DNA of 64,000 nucleotides from Anadara kagoshimensis (lineage: Eukaryota > Mollusca > Bivalvia > Arcoida > Arcidae), in assembly GCA_021292105.1 (NCBI GenBank), contig CM037870.1, positions 65,928,515-65,992,514 of the forward strand. The letters are read 5' to 3'. Positions 35,187 to 43,099 of this stretch are shown here, one piece after another. Numbering within the stretch: the first letter of the stretch is position 1; each line of letters begins with the position of its first letter. The position numbers were made by a program, and so were the translations under genes. The notes under the pieces are model-generated. The model did not search any database. It worked only from the letters and a program-made list of their open reading frames with translations, and had not been told where the DNA came from.

Positions 35187-37912
35187 TGTTGTTGTTGTGA
35201 AAACGAATACACTCGTACTATAAATAACGACGATCCCTGTAAAAGATCGTATGTTATACATAATTATATTATCAGCATGCAAGATACTATGAGTTCAACT
35301 GTCAAGCCTAGATGAGGGATACAATTGGCTAAACGTGTACAAAATTCCCTATTTATGTAGTTTTACTTTATAATTTCAGTAAATGTTTACTGCAAAGATG
35401 GTAATGGTTTATGTAGCACGTTTTGTCTACCGAGAGCAAATCTTTACAGCTGTGCATGTCCAAACAGTATGCCAATGTCACATGATGGTGTAACATGTAA
35501 AGGAGGTAGTACAGAATTTATAACAATTTTATTATGCCCAACCTGTCGTAATTTGTGAAACTTTCAAAATATCTAACCGTAGCAGAATGTTTCAGTAATT
35601 GTAATTATTGCTAATCCTGTTTTTAATTTTGCAGCATTAGACGGCTGTTACGGAATAAAATCCCTCATCATAAGTACTCGGACCAAAAAACTGTGGAAGT
35701 CCAAAGATTTTAAAGATGTTTAAATGAAAAAAATAAAAGTACAAATAAACTACTGAAGGACACAAGAATGTATGTAGGTTTTACGAGCCAGGCTTAGTCT
35801 ATTCCTGTGGTTAAATTAATGTATGTCCGACGCGATTGCTTAGCAAAAAGTGAGACATCAATGACGAAGATGAAAAAAGAAAATAAAGACTGTTTATATA
35901 TTCCTGGATACGGAAGTACACTTTGGACGGTTATGTAATGTTGAAATGATCCCAATGTAGTGGTTAAAGTATTGTTAGAGGACTTTAAACAGTAATACCT
36001 ATAGAAATAAATTTCAATATTATTCTGACGTAACTAACAGTACGGAAAAAACATGTTTTTAACTAACAGTTTACGTAAGTTGGATGCCTTTGTAATGTTT
36101 GGCATTGTGGGATGCGTTTTTGCAAAAGCGTCAGTATGAAAATCGAATATTCTGTATTTTAAGATGAACGTTCTCATAATCACATGAAACAACCCCTAAG
36201 CTTCACAATCAGTTTTTAAGTTTCTTAATTAAAGCTGGCAAAATTTGATATTGTAAGATTTTGTCAATTGTTTAGAATATTCAGGAGTTTAAGGAGTCAT
36301 TGTATAGATCACTCAATTCATATTACAGCCATATTATAACTTGTATTTGTAGTACCATAATTCATTGAGAATATTTACAAGATTTAAGATAATAAGAATC
36401 TTAGTTCAGGAAGGACTGTCAAACAGGTTCTAGATTTATTTGCGACATTTTATTTTATAATCAAAAACAAACATACTAATCCATGTCCGAGCAAATAAAA
36501 ACTTTTGATCTGACATACAATAAACCCTACAAGTGGTTACTCTGAAACCACAAAATGATGCAATTAGAACATGAGAACCGAGCAGTGAATTTAAAACATT
36601 GTTAATATAGTTTTATTCTCATTTGCAGTGATAAGATGTCCGCTAAATATTCCAAATGGACAACTTTCGTCGACGTGCCTGGGTTTTCCGGATAATTATT
36701 GTGACTATTCTTGTAAAATTGGGTTTCTTAAACCATCATCTGTTCGCAGAATCCTCTGTCTAAAAAATGGAACATGGAGTATTCCAATACATTCTTTTTG
36801 TAAATGTAAGTTTTTAAAGTTTAATATAGTTTGATTTTGGCATTATTTACAGCGTGTGTTCAAAGTCAGGAGCTTAACAATCACCTTTTTCACGATGATT
36901 CTTACTGCATACCTTTCTTCATATGTTTGACATGTATAATTGTTATACGGATATACTATTAATGTTAGATGTTTAGCATGCTATAACACACTTGGGTATA
37001 ATTAACAATTTCAATCTAACTGGAGGTGAAAGACTATTTGTTTTACCACGTGGTACACTGGAATATTTCTGCACTCTTTTATTATTTTAGTCTGCATTAC
37101 ATACTATTAATTGTAAAATAGCAAGATGAAATTGTGTAAGACGTTTTAAAGAAGCCAAAAAAGACAATTTCTACATAAATGAATAGTTAAATATTAAATA
37201 AATCAGTAAATAATATAAATCATATTTCAGTTGATGAGAATTACATTGAACCAATTGTATCGGTCCATATAGCTGGTGCTGTTGGAGGGGTATCGCTTCT
37301 GGTATCAATAATCGCAATATTTATTTTAGCAATCTACATATGTCTTATGAATAAAAGGTAAGTTACTCCTAAATAGACATATACGATCTCTACTAAAATT
37401 GGAAGTCGGTTAGTTATGTAGAAAAAAAACCATGAAAAGCGCATAGACTTTAGGCAGCTTAGCGTTTTGCACGGTGTGGTGTAACGCAGGTTTGCGTGCG
37501 TGCGCAAATCATGTATATGCCATAAGAATGATTACAAAACATCGATATGTTCCTTAACAGATCTTCGCCATTTTGACAATTTTTAAAATGAAATAGAAAA
37601 GCCTTATGATTACTTATACAATGTATAATGTTGCAGAATAGTAATTACTAACATTATCACACAATGAAACACGAATTTGATTTTGAACTATATTTAGTCG
37701 TATACTTTTTTGGAAATCAACTGGCAACTGACTTATTGACTTGTTTTGTGTTTATTTACAGAAAAGCGTCTATTGAAAGAATTAACACATCCACAACATT
37801 GGGACTTAGTTTACATGATTCCGGCAATGCTAATCATGCATTTGAAAATAATGTTTATACGTTGGAATTCAACGAGCCAAACACGGAACAGGCAAAACCA
37901 GCGGCAACATAA
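19715..37912 (+). CDS. LDL-receptor-like type I membrane protein (signal, YWTD propeller, EGF, Sushi, TM, short tail)
   Basis: Exons: 19715-19784, 21584-21805, 22141-22327, 29658-29785, 34005-34158, 34895-35016, 35380-35505, 36629-36805, 37231-37357, 37762-37912, plus an alternative last exon at 35635-35723. All use GT/AG sites and consistent phases, giving 487 aa. A signal peptide is followed by about 270 residues with six YWTD-like motifs (FIFATD, MYWTDYFG, LYYTAV, MFWTDYG, LYWSDAY, LYYTTDQ), i.e. one six-bladed propeller. Next come a six-cysteine EGF module, a CCP/Sushi module, a transmembrane helix and a tail with FENNVY. A single-propeller receptor with a Sushi domain is not a standard LDLR, LRP or nidogen layout, so no gene symbol is given. 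Likely a cell-surface receptor; ligand unknown. Confidence 0.88.
20610..20700 (-). repeat. tRNA-like SINE head fragment in receptor intron 1
   Basis: Minus strand reads GAGGCCGAGTGGTATAATTC (A-box-like) then AACAGGTCCGAATCAC (B-box-like), about 70 bp apart. Confidence 0.45.
20785..21020 (+). mobile_element. Family A copy in receptor intron 1
   Basis: Contains CCAACCATGTCCAAATAG, GAGACCGGTTGCTCCGGAAG and GGGACGTCAAATATATC. Short open frames on both strands here are products of the repeat. Confidence 0.7.
21584..21805 (+). CDS. Receptor exon 2: first propeller blades
   Basis: Acceptor TTTCAG, donor GTAATA, 222 bp, phase 1-1. Encodes ENGQFIFATDTEQKRIYQVS, then the clear blade motif MYWTDYFGKQIIRSPL. 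Confidence 0.92.
21945..22085. repeat. GC-rich palindromic tandem repeat in receptor intron 2
   Basis: Four to five copies of a unit of roughly 30 bp with core TCCGCCCGGGCGGATTA or TCCGTCCGGGCAGATTA. The core is itself palindromic, so copies also read as inverted repeats. It ends about 55 bp before the exon 3 acceptor and is strikingly GC-rich against an AT-rich background. Confidence 0.8.
22141..22327 (+). CDS. Receptor exon 3: propeller blade
   Basis: Acceptor TCTATAG, donor GTAAGT, 187 bp, phase 1-2. Encodes GSGMPERMAMDSSTGHLYYT, then VLDPKGRGHKILVAGLDRPR and AIALYPSKG, the usual strand pattern preceding the next FWTD motif in the following exon. Confidence 0.92.
22378..22600 (+). mobile_element. 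Family A diverged copy at start of receptor intron 3
   Basis: Contains CCATCCATGTCCAAATCACA, AACACGTGAACTTCTAACAG and GACGTCAACCTAATCCAG. Confidence 0.65.
23836..25180. repeat. Left arm of a large inverted repeat in receptor intron 3
   Basis: Matches 27845-29122 in reverse complement with few differences by eye, leaving a spacer of about 2.65 kb. The arm is built of three diverged units of about 400 bp, each containing a TTTCCCCTACCCCAAAA motif (near 24345, 24780 and 25150) and a shared 'gcattgaatctcga' segment. Unlike the right arm, it carries a 78-bp tandem duplication at 24452-24607. Confidence 0.9.
24452..24607. repeat. 78-bp perfect-looking tandem duplication, left arm only
   Basis: Units 24452-24529 and 24530-24607 both begin CCCGACATATTTAAAAAAC and end in TTCATGTAACAAT. 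The mirror position in the right arm, about 28430-28510, has a single copy, so the duplication postdates the inverted repeat. Confidence 0.93.
25317..25470 (+). mobile_element. Family A copy in the large inverted-repeat spacer
   Basis: Contains AATCAAAAACAAACATACCA, GGCGGGGTGCTCCTTAAG and ACACCCGCCACGTGTGAAA, with the middle shortened. Another diverged copy lies at about 26515-26680 (TCCGGGTGCTCGGGAAGGGT). Confidence 0.7.
25650..26155. mobile_element. Short foldback (MITE-like) element with about 80-bp inverted ends
   Basis: The segment with TCAAAGATTGTAGCCACATT near 25695 recurs inverted as AATGTGGCTGCAATCTTTGA near 26100. Pairing extends about 80 bp, from TAAACCATATTC to AACTTTGCAA, around a loop of roughly 340 bp. 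It sits in the spacer of the larger inverted repeat. No coding frame. Confidence 0.75.
27845..29122. repeat. Right arm of the large inverted repeat in receptor intron 3
   Basis: Reverse complement of 23836-25180, ending with the segment CACCCGGATTTTAGCCATGA. A fourth, more diverged unit extends further left to about 27470. No transposase frame was found in the arms or spacer. Candidate foldback-type or long-TIR non-autonomous element. Confidence 0.9.
29205..29330 (-). mobile_element. Family A partial copy, minus orientation
   Basis: TTACCCTTCCGGAACACCTG, then GTCAGTTTCAAAGTG and GGTTATTTGGACATG read as the reverse complement of the family body and start. Confidence 0.7.
29658..29785 (+). CDS. 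Receptor exon 4: propeller blade
   Basis: Acceptor TGTAG, donor GTATTT, 128 bp, phase 2-1. Encodes FMFWTDYGRTTSHIGRGYMD and THTTNPHGLAIDYK. Separated from exon 3 by a 7.3-kb intron that holds the large inverted repeat. Confidence 0.9.
29875..31040 (+). repeat. 37-bp tandem array, about 29 copies, running into a family A body (receptor intron 4)
   Basis: Unit reads ACACATACCAGTCCATGTCG followed by ACATCATAATGCCACAA. From about 30945 the last unit continues into AAAGTAAAATCTTTGATAAA, GTGAACATCCATTAG and AGGATGGGGGATTCGAAC, the normal family A body. The array is therefore an expansion of the element's own first ~37 bp, not a separate satellite. Confidence 0.93.
32880..33270. mobile_element. Two opposed family A fragments in receptor intron 4
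   Basis: Minus fragment at about 32885-33010 (TTGCTAGCTAATTAGGAGAT, ACTTCACTTCC). Plus fragment at about 33118-33270 (GTAAGGGTAAGTGTCTC, CACCCGCCACATGTG, ATATATCCAGG). Confidence 0.7.
34005..34158 (+). CDS. Receptor exon 5: propeller blade
   Basis: Acceptor CACAG, donor GTATGT, 154 bp, phase 1-2. Encodes EDRLYWSDAYLSHIVSTDLD and IIEPFLYYTTDQA, a canonical LYW(T/S)D blade followed by a degenerate one. Confidence 0.92.
34265..34790 (-). mobile_element. Two minus-oriented family A fragments in receptor intron 5
   Basis: 34265-34420 has TTCTCAATTTCGATTACAC, GGGTGTAGCTAGATAA and CACCCGGCCTCAC. 34665-34790 has ACCTCACTTCTCTGG and TTGAATTGTGATTTGAACC. Confidence 0.7.
34895..35016 (+). CDS. Receptor exon 6: last propeller blade
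   Basis: Acceptor TCTAG, donor GTATTT, 122 bp, phase 2-1. Encodes AEKIVKVVKTTGSKQSWINT and FGRLQGLTLTTDDDQP, closing the propeller ahead of the EGF module. Confidence 0.87.
35141..35185. repeat. (AC)n microsatellite
   Basis: About 44 bp of AC in receptor intron 6. It produces a spurious cysteine/valine open frame on the minus strand. Confidence 0.97.
35380..35505 (+). CDS. Receptor exon 7: EGF-like module
   Basis: Acceptor TTTCAG, donor GTAGTA, 126 bp, phase 1-1. Six cysteines in VYCKDGNGLCSTFCLPRA, YSCACP and DGVTC. This is the EGF type that follows YWTD propellers in the LDL-receptor family (C...GLC...FCLP...CACP...DG.TC). Confidence 0.93.
35635..35723 (+). CDS. Possible alternative last exon giving a secreted receptor form
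   Basis: Acceptor TTTTGCAG followed by a phase-1 frame encoding ALDGCYGIKSLIISTRTKK, LWKSKDFKDV and stop TAA at 35721. AATAAA occurs 9 and 21 bases after the stop. Exon 9 also starts in phase 1, so exon 7 can join either this exon or the Sushi exon. Including it would end the protein before the membrane span. Usage is inferred; the peptide matches no family I recognise. Confidence 0.5.
36458..36530 (+). mobile_element. Family A 5' fragment before receptor exon 9
   Basis: ATAATCAAAAACAAACATAC and TAATCCATGTCCGAGC with the body cut short after about 70 bp. Confidence 0.7.
36629..36805 (+). CDS. Receptor exon 9: Sushi/CCP module
   Basis: Acceptor TTTGCAG, donor GTAAGT, 177 bp, phase 1-1 as is usual for CCP modules. 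Encodes IRCPLNIPNGQLSSTCLGF, YCDYSCKIGF, ILCLKNGTWS and FCK: cysteines plus the C...G.W pattern of complement control protein domains. Confidence 0.9.
37231..37357 (+). CDS. Receptor exon 10: transmembrane helix
   Basis: Acceptor TTTCAG, donor GTAAGT, 127 bp, phase 1-2. Encodes IVSVHIAGAVGGVSLL and SIIAIFILAIYICLMNKR. This is a single hydrophobic span with a basic stop-transfer end. Confidence 0.9.
37762..37912 (+). CDS. Receptor exon 11: cytoplasmic tail and stop
   Basis: Acceptor TTTACAG, 151 bp, stop TAA at 37912. About 50 residues. The tail contains HAFENNVYTLEF, close to the FxNPxY internalisation signal of the LDL receptor but with Asn in place of Pro. An ATTAAA near 38189 and an AATAAA near 38417 are candidate polyadenylation signals. 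Confidence 0.88.
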
Positions 37913-38832
37913 ACAGTACGAAGTTCATTTCGTAAATGATACAAATTCATCAAATCAATGTATGTCCTCTTTCTATATACACACTCAATCTGATATGTTT
38001 TCCCCTAAATATTCTATTATAAATATTGCAACATCTGTAAGAAACTACTGAAAATGCAATTGACTCTTAGTGTATTGTTTGGTTGTGCTCTGACAGTTTT
38101 TCTATGGATTTGCTTATGGAAGCTGAAAAGACTTAATTACTTTTACATATTGCTTAACCAGCAATGCCAGGGAAATCTTGTAGTTTGTAATTAAATACAC
38201 AAATAGAAACGACCAGAGTACCATACCAAATCAAATAAGACATAGTAAATAAGTTAGATATTTGGTGTTTACCAAATAACTGTTGTTGTGTCTCATAAAT
38301 TCAATCAGTTTTAGAACTTTTAATCTGTTATCATGGTTATAGAAAAGTTAGTTTTTTTATTATTTCTAAATCATTTTTGTACAACTTGTTGTAGAGGTAG
38401 GTAAGAGATATGATTACAATAAAAGTTCATATCATTTTTTTGGTAAAATATTGTAAAAGATTCCGTTGTTAATTTCGCACATGACTTCATTTGACAAATA
38501 ATTTGTACATGGACATGTAGCTGCAGAAGTAAGTGATATGATTACAGTAAAAGCTGTAAGTACTAATGGAACATGCAAATTCAGCTTATCATAAACTCTG
38601 TAGAGTTAAATGTAATCATCCGTATCTGCCAAAGCCGTTATTTGCTATGTTGATTACGTCATTGATTATTATCCATGCTATCCAAGCTGATTGGTATATA
38701 TTAGCGATTTACGGAAATGTGTACAACTGACACTGACAGTGGACATCGGACGATTTACCTGAGGGGGCTGTATCAAAATACCACTAACCTGTTTCACCTG
38801 TCAATCGTTATTATAACGTTATTCAATCTATT
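37913..38832. other. Receptor 3' UTR and downstream flank
   Basis: AT-rich and non-coding. Two related phrases, GTAGGTAAGAGATATGATTA near 38398 and GAAGTAAGTGATATGATTAC near 38526, suggest a short diverged duplication. Candidate polyadenylation signals at about 38189 and 38417. Confidence 0.5.
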
Positions 38833-39382
38833 AAAACTCACAGTGTGGGAACGGAAGTTGAGTCAAACTGTACAGTTTTCGGTAGCTCTGTTCATCGAAG
38901 CGAGAGACGAAATAAAAACAATATGTCTGAAACGGTTGGTGGGTACTTTTAACTTGTATTAAGCATATAATGCAAGATCTGGATAGAAATTTAAATGGAG
39001 AAATTTGACGATGAAAATTATTTACCATTTTAAGAATTCGTTGTCATTTATATCTTATACACTCGACAATAATAACACTTGAACACGAGACAGTGAGATA
39101 AAATACATCGACTTGTAGCGAAAAATGCGTAAATTCTCTAGCGTGATGGATTTTCTAGTGTAACAAACAATACTTAAGACAACTTTTAATATAAAGTTAC
39201 ACATATATTAAGATGACATCACCCTCCTTTAAATGGTTATTGTTATAAATAAGATTTTTCTTCGCACCTTGGAGATTGTTTACTGTACAGGTAGCTCGAA
39301 AAATACTGTACAGGTAGCTCTAAATATCTGTAATTTTTCTGTACAGGTAGCTCAAAATTAAAACAAAATAATTCAAGGTTTA

Positions 39383-39769
39383 ATGCATTATTGTAACAAC
39401 CCCCCCCCCCCGCAAACGAAGTTCAGGGGGTATATAGAAATCAACCTGTCTGTCCGTCAGTCTATTCGCCCGTTCGTGCATCCGTCTGGTTGTCTGTCTC
39501 AATATCGTTTCCATGTCTATCGATGGATTTTCTTAATTTCAAATGTTAATAGAACACCGAAACGATTCCATTGTTTATACTGCAAAAGTAAAGCAAAATT
39601 AATTTTTTCTGAGGTTGTCGACCATTGTATAATATTTCACAAGGATTTGGAACTGAAATTTAATAAAACAGACCTCAATCAAGGAGATATTCGAATTAAA
39701 AATTTTCCACATCATCCCAAGGGAATACGAGAAAGACAACACAATTCGTATACCAAACGAATCAACTGA
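39383..39769 (+). CDS. C2H2-finger-like open frame inside the TIR element
   Basis: The 128-codon frame contains RFHCLYCKSKAKLIFSEVVD and HCIIFH, spacing C-x2-C-x14-H-x4-H, as in a C2H2 zinc finger. The first third lies over low-complexity C-runs and is probably not coding. I know of transposon-linked proteins with this kind of finger in mussels but cannot name the family. No splice sites or promoter were identified, so expression is doubtful. Confidence 0.35.
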   Translation: MHYCNNPPPPQTKFRGYIEINLSVRQSIRPFVHPSGCLSQYRFHVYRWIFLISNVNRTPKRFHCLYCKSKAKLIFSEVVDHCIIFHKDLELKFNKTDLNQGDIRIKNFPHHPKGIRERQHNSYTKRIN

Positions 39770-40254
39770 GGTATATGTTCTGGACTCGATCATTAAGGGA
39801 TTAACAGGTTTCAGCAGAGAAAAAAATTCCTTAATATTTTCATATATAAAACTGTTTTGGAACTAGACATTGCGTTTGAGCAGGGCTCAATCGCTGGGTA
39901 AGTCACCACCCCCAATGGTGGCAAACGTTTACATTAGAAAATACTTGATAGTGTTAATAGTTGCAATGATGGATGTATTTGAATGAAGATGAAAGTGTAA
40001 CAACTTCCGGAAATTGTTATTTTTTCTGCACAGATGCTATATAATTATGACCTTTTTCATTTGCATATTAATAACTAGACGTGTTAAATGTTTTACTATT
40101 TACTACAACCTTCAGGAAAATGCAAAAGGCAACATAAATAACTTTAATTGAAAACATTATTGTTACATGTAGAAAACTTTGACATTCATCCTCTGCAACT
40201 TTATAAATTTCTTTCACTTGATATGCGATCAATGTTGATCAAAATCATCAAACT

Positions 40255-40640
40255 ACTATAAAAGTTATCTAACAAAATCACATGACCACGAAAAACTAGG
40301 TCACAAAGACCAACTTTGTGTTGCCATATGTAAAGCATCCCAAATTGTACCTAAAATCAGGTTTCATAAGAATTGTTTTATTACTTTAAAAATCATCTAA
40401 AAGTCACTGGGTCATAAAAATTTGTCACAATGAGTTGCTTTGTGTTGAAATACATAAAGCATCTAAAAGTTGTACTTGCAAATCAAGTTTCAGCAAAATT
40501 GTCCTGTTAAACTTTATATTATCAAAGAAAATCACTGGACCATGAGAATTAAGTTACAATGGCCTTTTCTGTGTTGCATCATTATGAAAGATGTAAAATA
40601 CCATGAGTTCCATCGCGGAAAAACAGGTTAAGATATGAAA
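40255..40640. repeat. Three diverged copies of a ~125-bp repeat inside the TIR element
   Basis: Phrases TAGGTCACAAAGACCAACTT, GTGTTG..ATATGTAAAGCATC and CACTGGGTCATAAAAATTTG recur three times with drift. This resembles the core repeats of bivalve elements that carry 'gtcacaatgacc' phrases. Confidence 0.6.
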
Positions 40641-41799
40641 GCTGAACGATATTTACCAATCAATGGCCAAATGAACAGTCAAGAACGTAACGTTGTTTAT
40701 TTTGTTTTAAACAAATTTGAGGCTTTATGATATTTAGACAATTTATGCCATAGAGCCTTCTAAAACTGCGTTACCCAGGCGTGATTCTTAACATTCTATG
40801 ATTATATCTATATCCTTTTACTATTTTAGAGACATAATAGTATTCAGTTGTATATTGTTCATAATAAACAATATTAGCCTTAATTTACATAGAGCAGTAT
40901 TGTCTGACCATGTCCTTTTTATGACTTGATGTATTTTAGATCGTTGATGACCTTAGAATATGAATGTCACGCCTGATACACGCATTTTAGATAGCAACCC
41001 TACGTTTATACCCCTGAAACCCAAATACAAAAAATCAAACCTTGTTTTTTTTAAAAAATTAATCGTGATACATGCATTTCTATTAAATGAAAGCGTTCCT
41101 TATACTTTCTATACTTTGAATTTGAATGCCAGTTGCGAGCTACCTGTACAGTACAATTTCATAAAATGTGAGCTACCTGTACAGTAAACAGAAAACCATA
41201 CAGTCCAATAAAATCGTGTTTTGAAGTTTTCTCCAAACTTCTAAGTACTGTAATAAGTCACAAGTTGTTTTTAACATTCATAGCTTGCAAACTGTCTTCA
41301 GAATGGTATTAAATAGAATAGTAATATAGAGAAAATTGAGAATGAATCGTGAATTCATGAAAATTCCGCTGTGATCTATCATGTTCAACAAACGAATAAA
41401 AGTTTTAGGCTTGGTTTTTCACAAAATGTGTTGGATAATTAAAAATTGCTTTAACATAGTGATATCCATGTACCTATAAAAAATCTCACAACACTTCATA
41501 ACAACAATAATTTTACATTTTTTTACTTACGTTTGACTCCACTGTTTTCATTCCTCGCTTCGATAAACAGAGCTACCGACAACTGTACAGTTTGACTCAA
41601 CTTCCGTTCCCACACTGTGAAAACTGGATTTCTTGCTTTAAGGGACCAGAAAACCACTTCCAACTGTAGTTAGAGGAAACAGTGTGATGGCATAAATAAA
41701 GTTGTTGCCTAGTTATGTTTTAGTTGCATTTTTTATACTTCCATCCCAAACTTATCAAACTAAAGACATTTTCATTTTAATATTCATGGTACATTAATT

Positions 41800-42350
41800 T
41801 TTTATTCATTAAAAGTTCTTTATGTCGCATTACAAGACCAGCAATAATTTTTGCTTTTGATTTTAATTTTTGTGTGTGGATTACGCCAAATTCCGTATAT
41901 TGCTTTGTAATTTTAACGTCACCTATCACATGTTCTACTGAATATCTGTTTCTATTTATAAGCCTATTTAGTCCTTTACATTTCCTTTGAAGTCTAACAG
42001 GTTTTCTTAAAATCTGTGCACTAGTAAATGTAGTGACGATTGGTTGGCGATTAGGATAAATTTTGTCTCTAAAATAAACCAGCCATCTGGCAACGCAAAA
42101 TCCTGACCACCAATTTGTGGCATCTGCATGTACTGCTGTGCATCATTCTAATGACCCAGAAATCCACAGTCAAAATATCGTATGGCACCAGTGTTGTAAA
42201 TGATAATTTGAGTGTGGATAGCGTGATATTGTCGGTGTCCGGAAGCTCGTTTTGAGGTCTATAGATTTCTGTTGTTGTACCATCAATTACTCCAACAGCT
42301 TCAGGTAACAATGTCAAGTTATGCCGTAATTGTTCCCATTTATCCAAAGA
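41800..42350 (-). pseudogene. PIF/Harbinger-type transposase fragment, degraded
   Basis: Minus-strand reading gives DKWEQLRHNLTLLPEAVGVI and DGTTTEIYRPQNE, the start of a Harbinger DDE domain. After frame changes it continues GFLGH-stop-NDAQQYMQMPQIGG, DFALPDGWFIL, DKIYPNRQPIVT, then NRYSVEHVIGDVK, the characteristic C-terminal (R)..VEH..G..K motif. At least one stop and two frameshifts show it is dead. It starts about 180 bp beyond the right end of the 2.78-kb TIR element. Confidence 0.82.
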
Positions 42351-42533
42351 AGGCCATATAACAATCTCTAAGCATTGGAGTTAACAAGTTTAACTCATCT
42401 TTCACTGTAGTAACGCTGATTTAAAAAACAATGACATCATGTGATATGTAGGATATGTTCGTACCCACATTAAAACAGTAATATGCGATTCCGAGGCGGT
42501 AGTTTATGATGTCTTCCAGGAGTTTCGCATTAA

Positions 42534-42562
42534 ACACCCATTCTCAGTAATAAGGCCCAAAT
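42534..42562. repeat. 27-bp sequence repeated inverted at 45184-45212
   Basis: ACACCCATTCTCAGTAATAA followed by GGCCCAA here, and its exact reverse complement at 45184-45212. The ends point outward from the intervening 2.6 kb, as if they were the right end of one element and the left end of another of the same family. Confidence 0.75.
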
Positions 42563-43099
42563 AGTGTTATATTACAGTATAATGAATTGGCTTTGGAAAA
42601 GACCAAAGAATAAATGTTCCAACAGAAACTACACATTATATCTACAATTATCAATCACAGTTTTCTAGTTATTCGAATGTATTTGATTATTTTCCAAACT
42701 CATAAACCTTCAAAATGATACAAATGTTACTGTTACCGGGTAAGGTTTTTATGTTTTAAATCGCCAAATCTTCAATATTTGGAAAGTAACAAAAATTTAA
42801 AGAATGCTTTTGTTAGTGCTGCATTGTTGTCATATCTAAAACTGGTTTCTGATGACAATGCAAGCTATTGGTAAAATCTGGTGCCAAATAAAGATGTGTT
42901 ACCAGCTGTCGGATACAAACGTTATCACATATAAAACTGTCTCTATGGTTATCATATATTAATGTCATACTTACCACTGACGTGGGCAAATTGAAGCTTA
43001 TCTTACGCATACTTAACGGAACAATAACATTTTCAACTTAACAGTCGCTATTGGGCCTGAACAAGCATGACACAAAATTGAATGGAAGGTTTTATTTTC

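Larger units (their letters stand above)
38839..41619. mobile_element. 2.78-kb DNA transposon with 66-bp TIRs starting CACAGTG and 6-bp target duplication
   Basis: The left end, beginning CACAGTGTGGGAACGGAAGT, and the right end in reverse complement agree at 64 of 66 positions, to ATCGAAGCGAG. The element is flanked by AAAACT at 38833-38838 and again at 41620-41625. Inside the ends are repeated CTGTACAGGTAGCTC motifs (three left, two inverted right). The only sizeable frame (39383-39769) encodes a C2H2-like finger, not a transposase. Likely non-autonomous. Superfamily unassigned. Confidence 0.85.
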
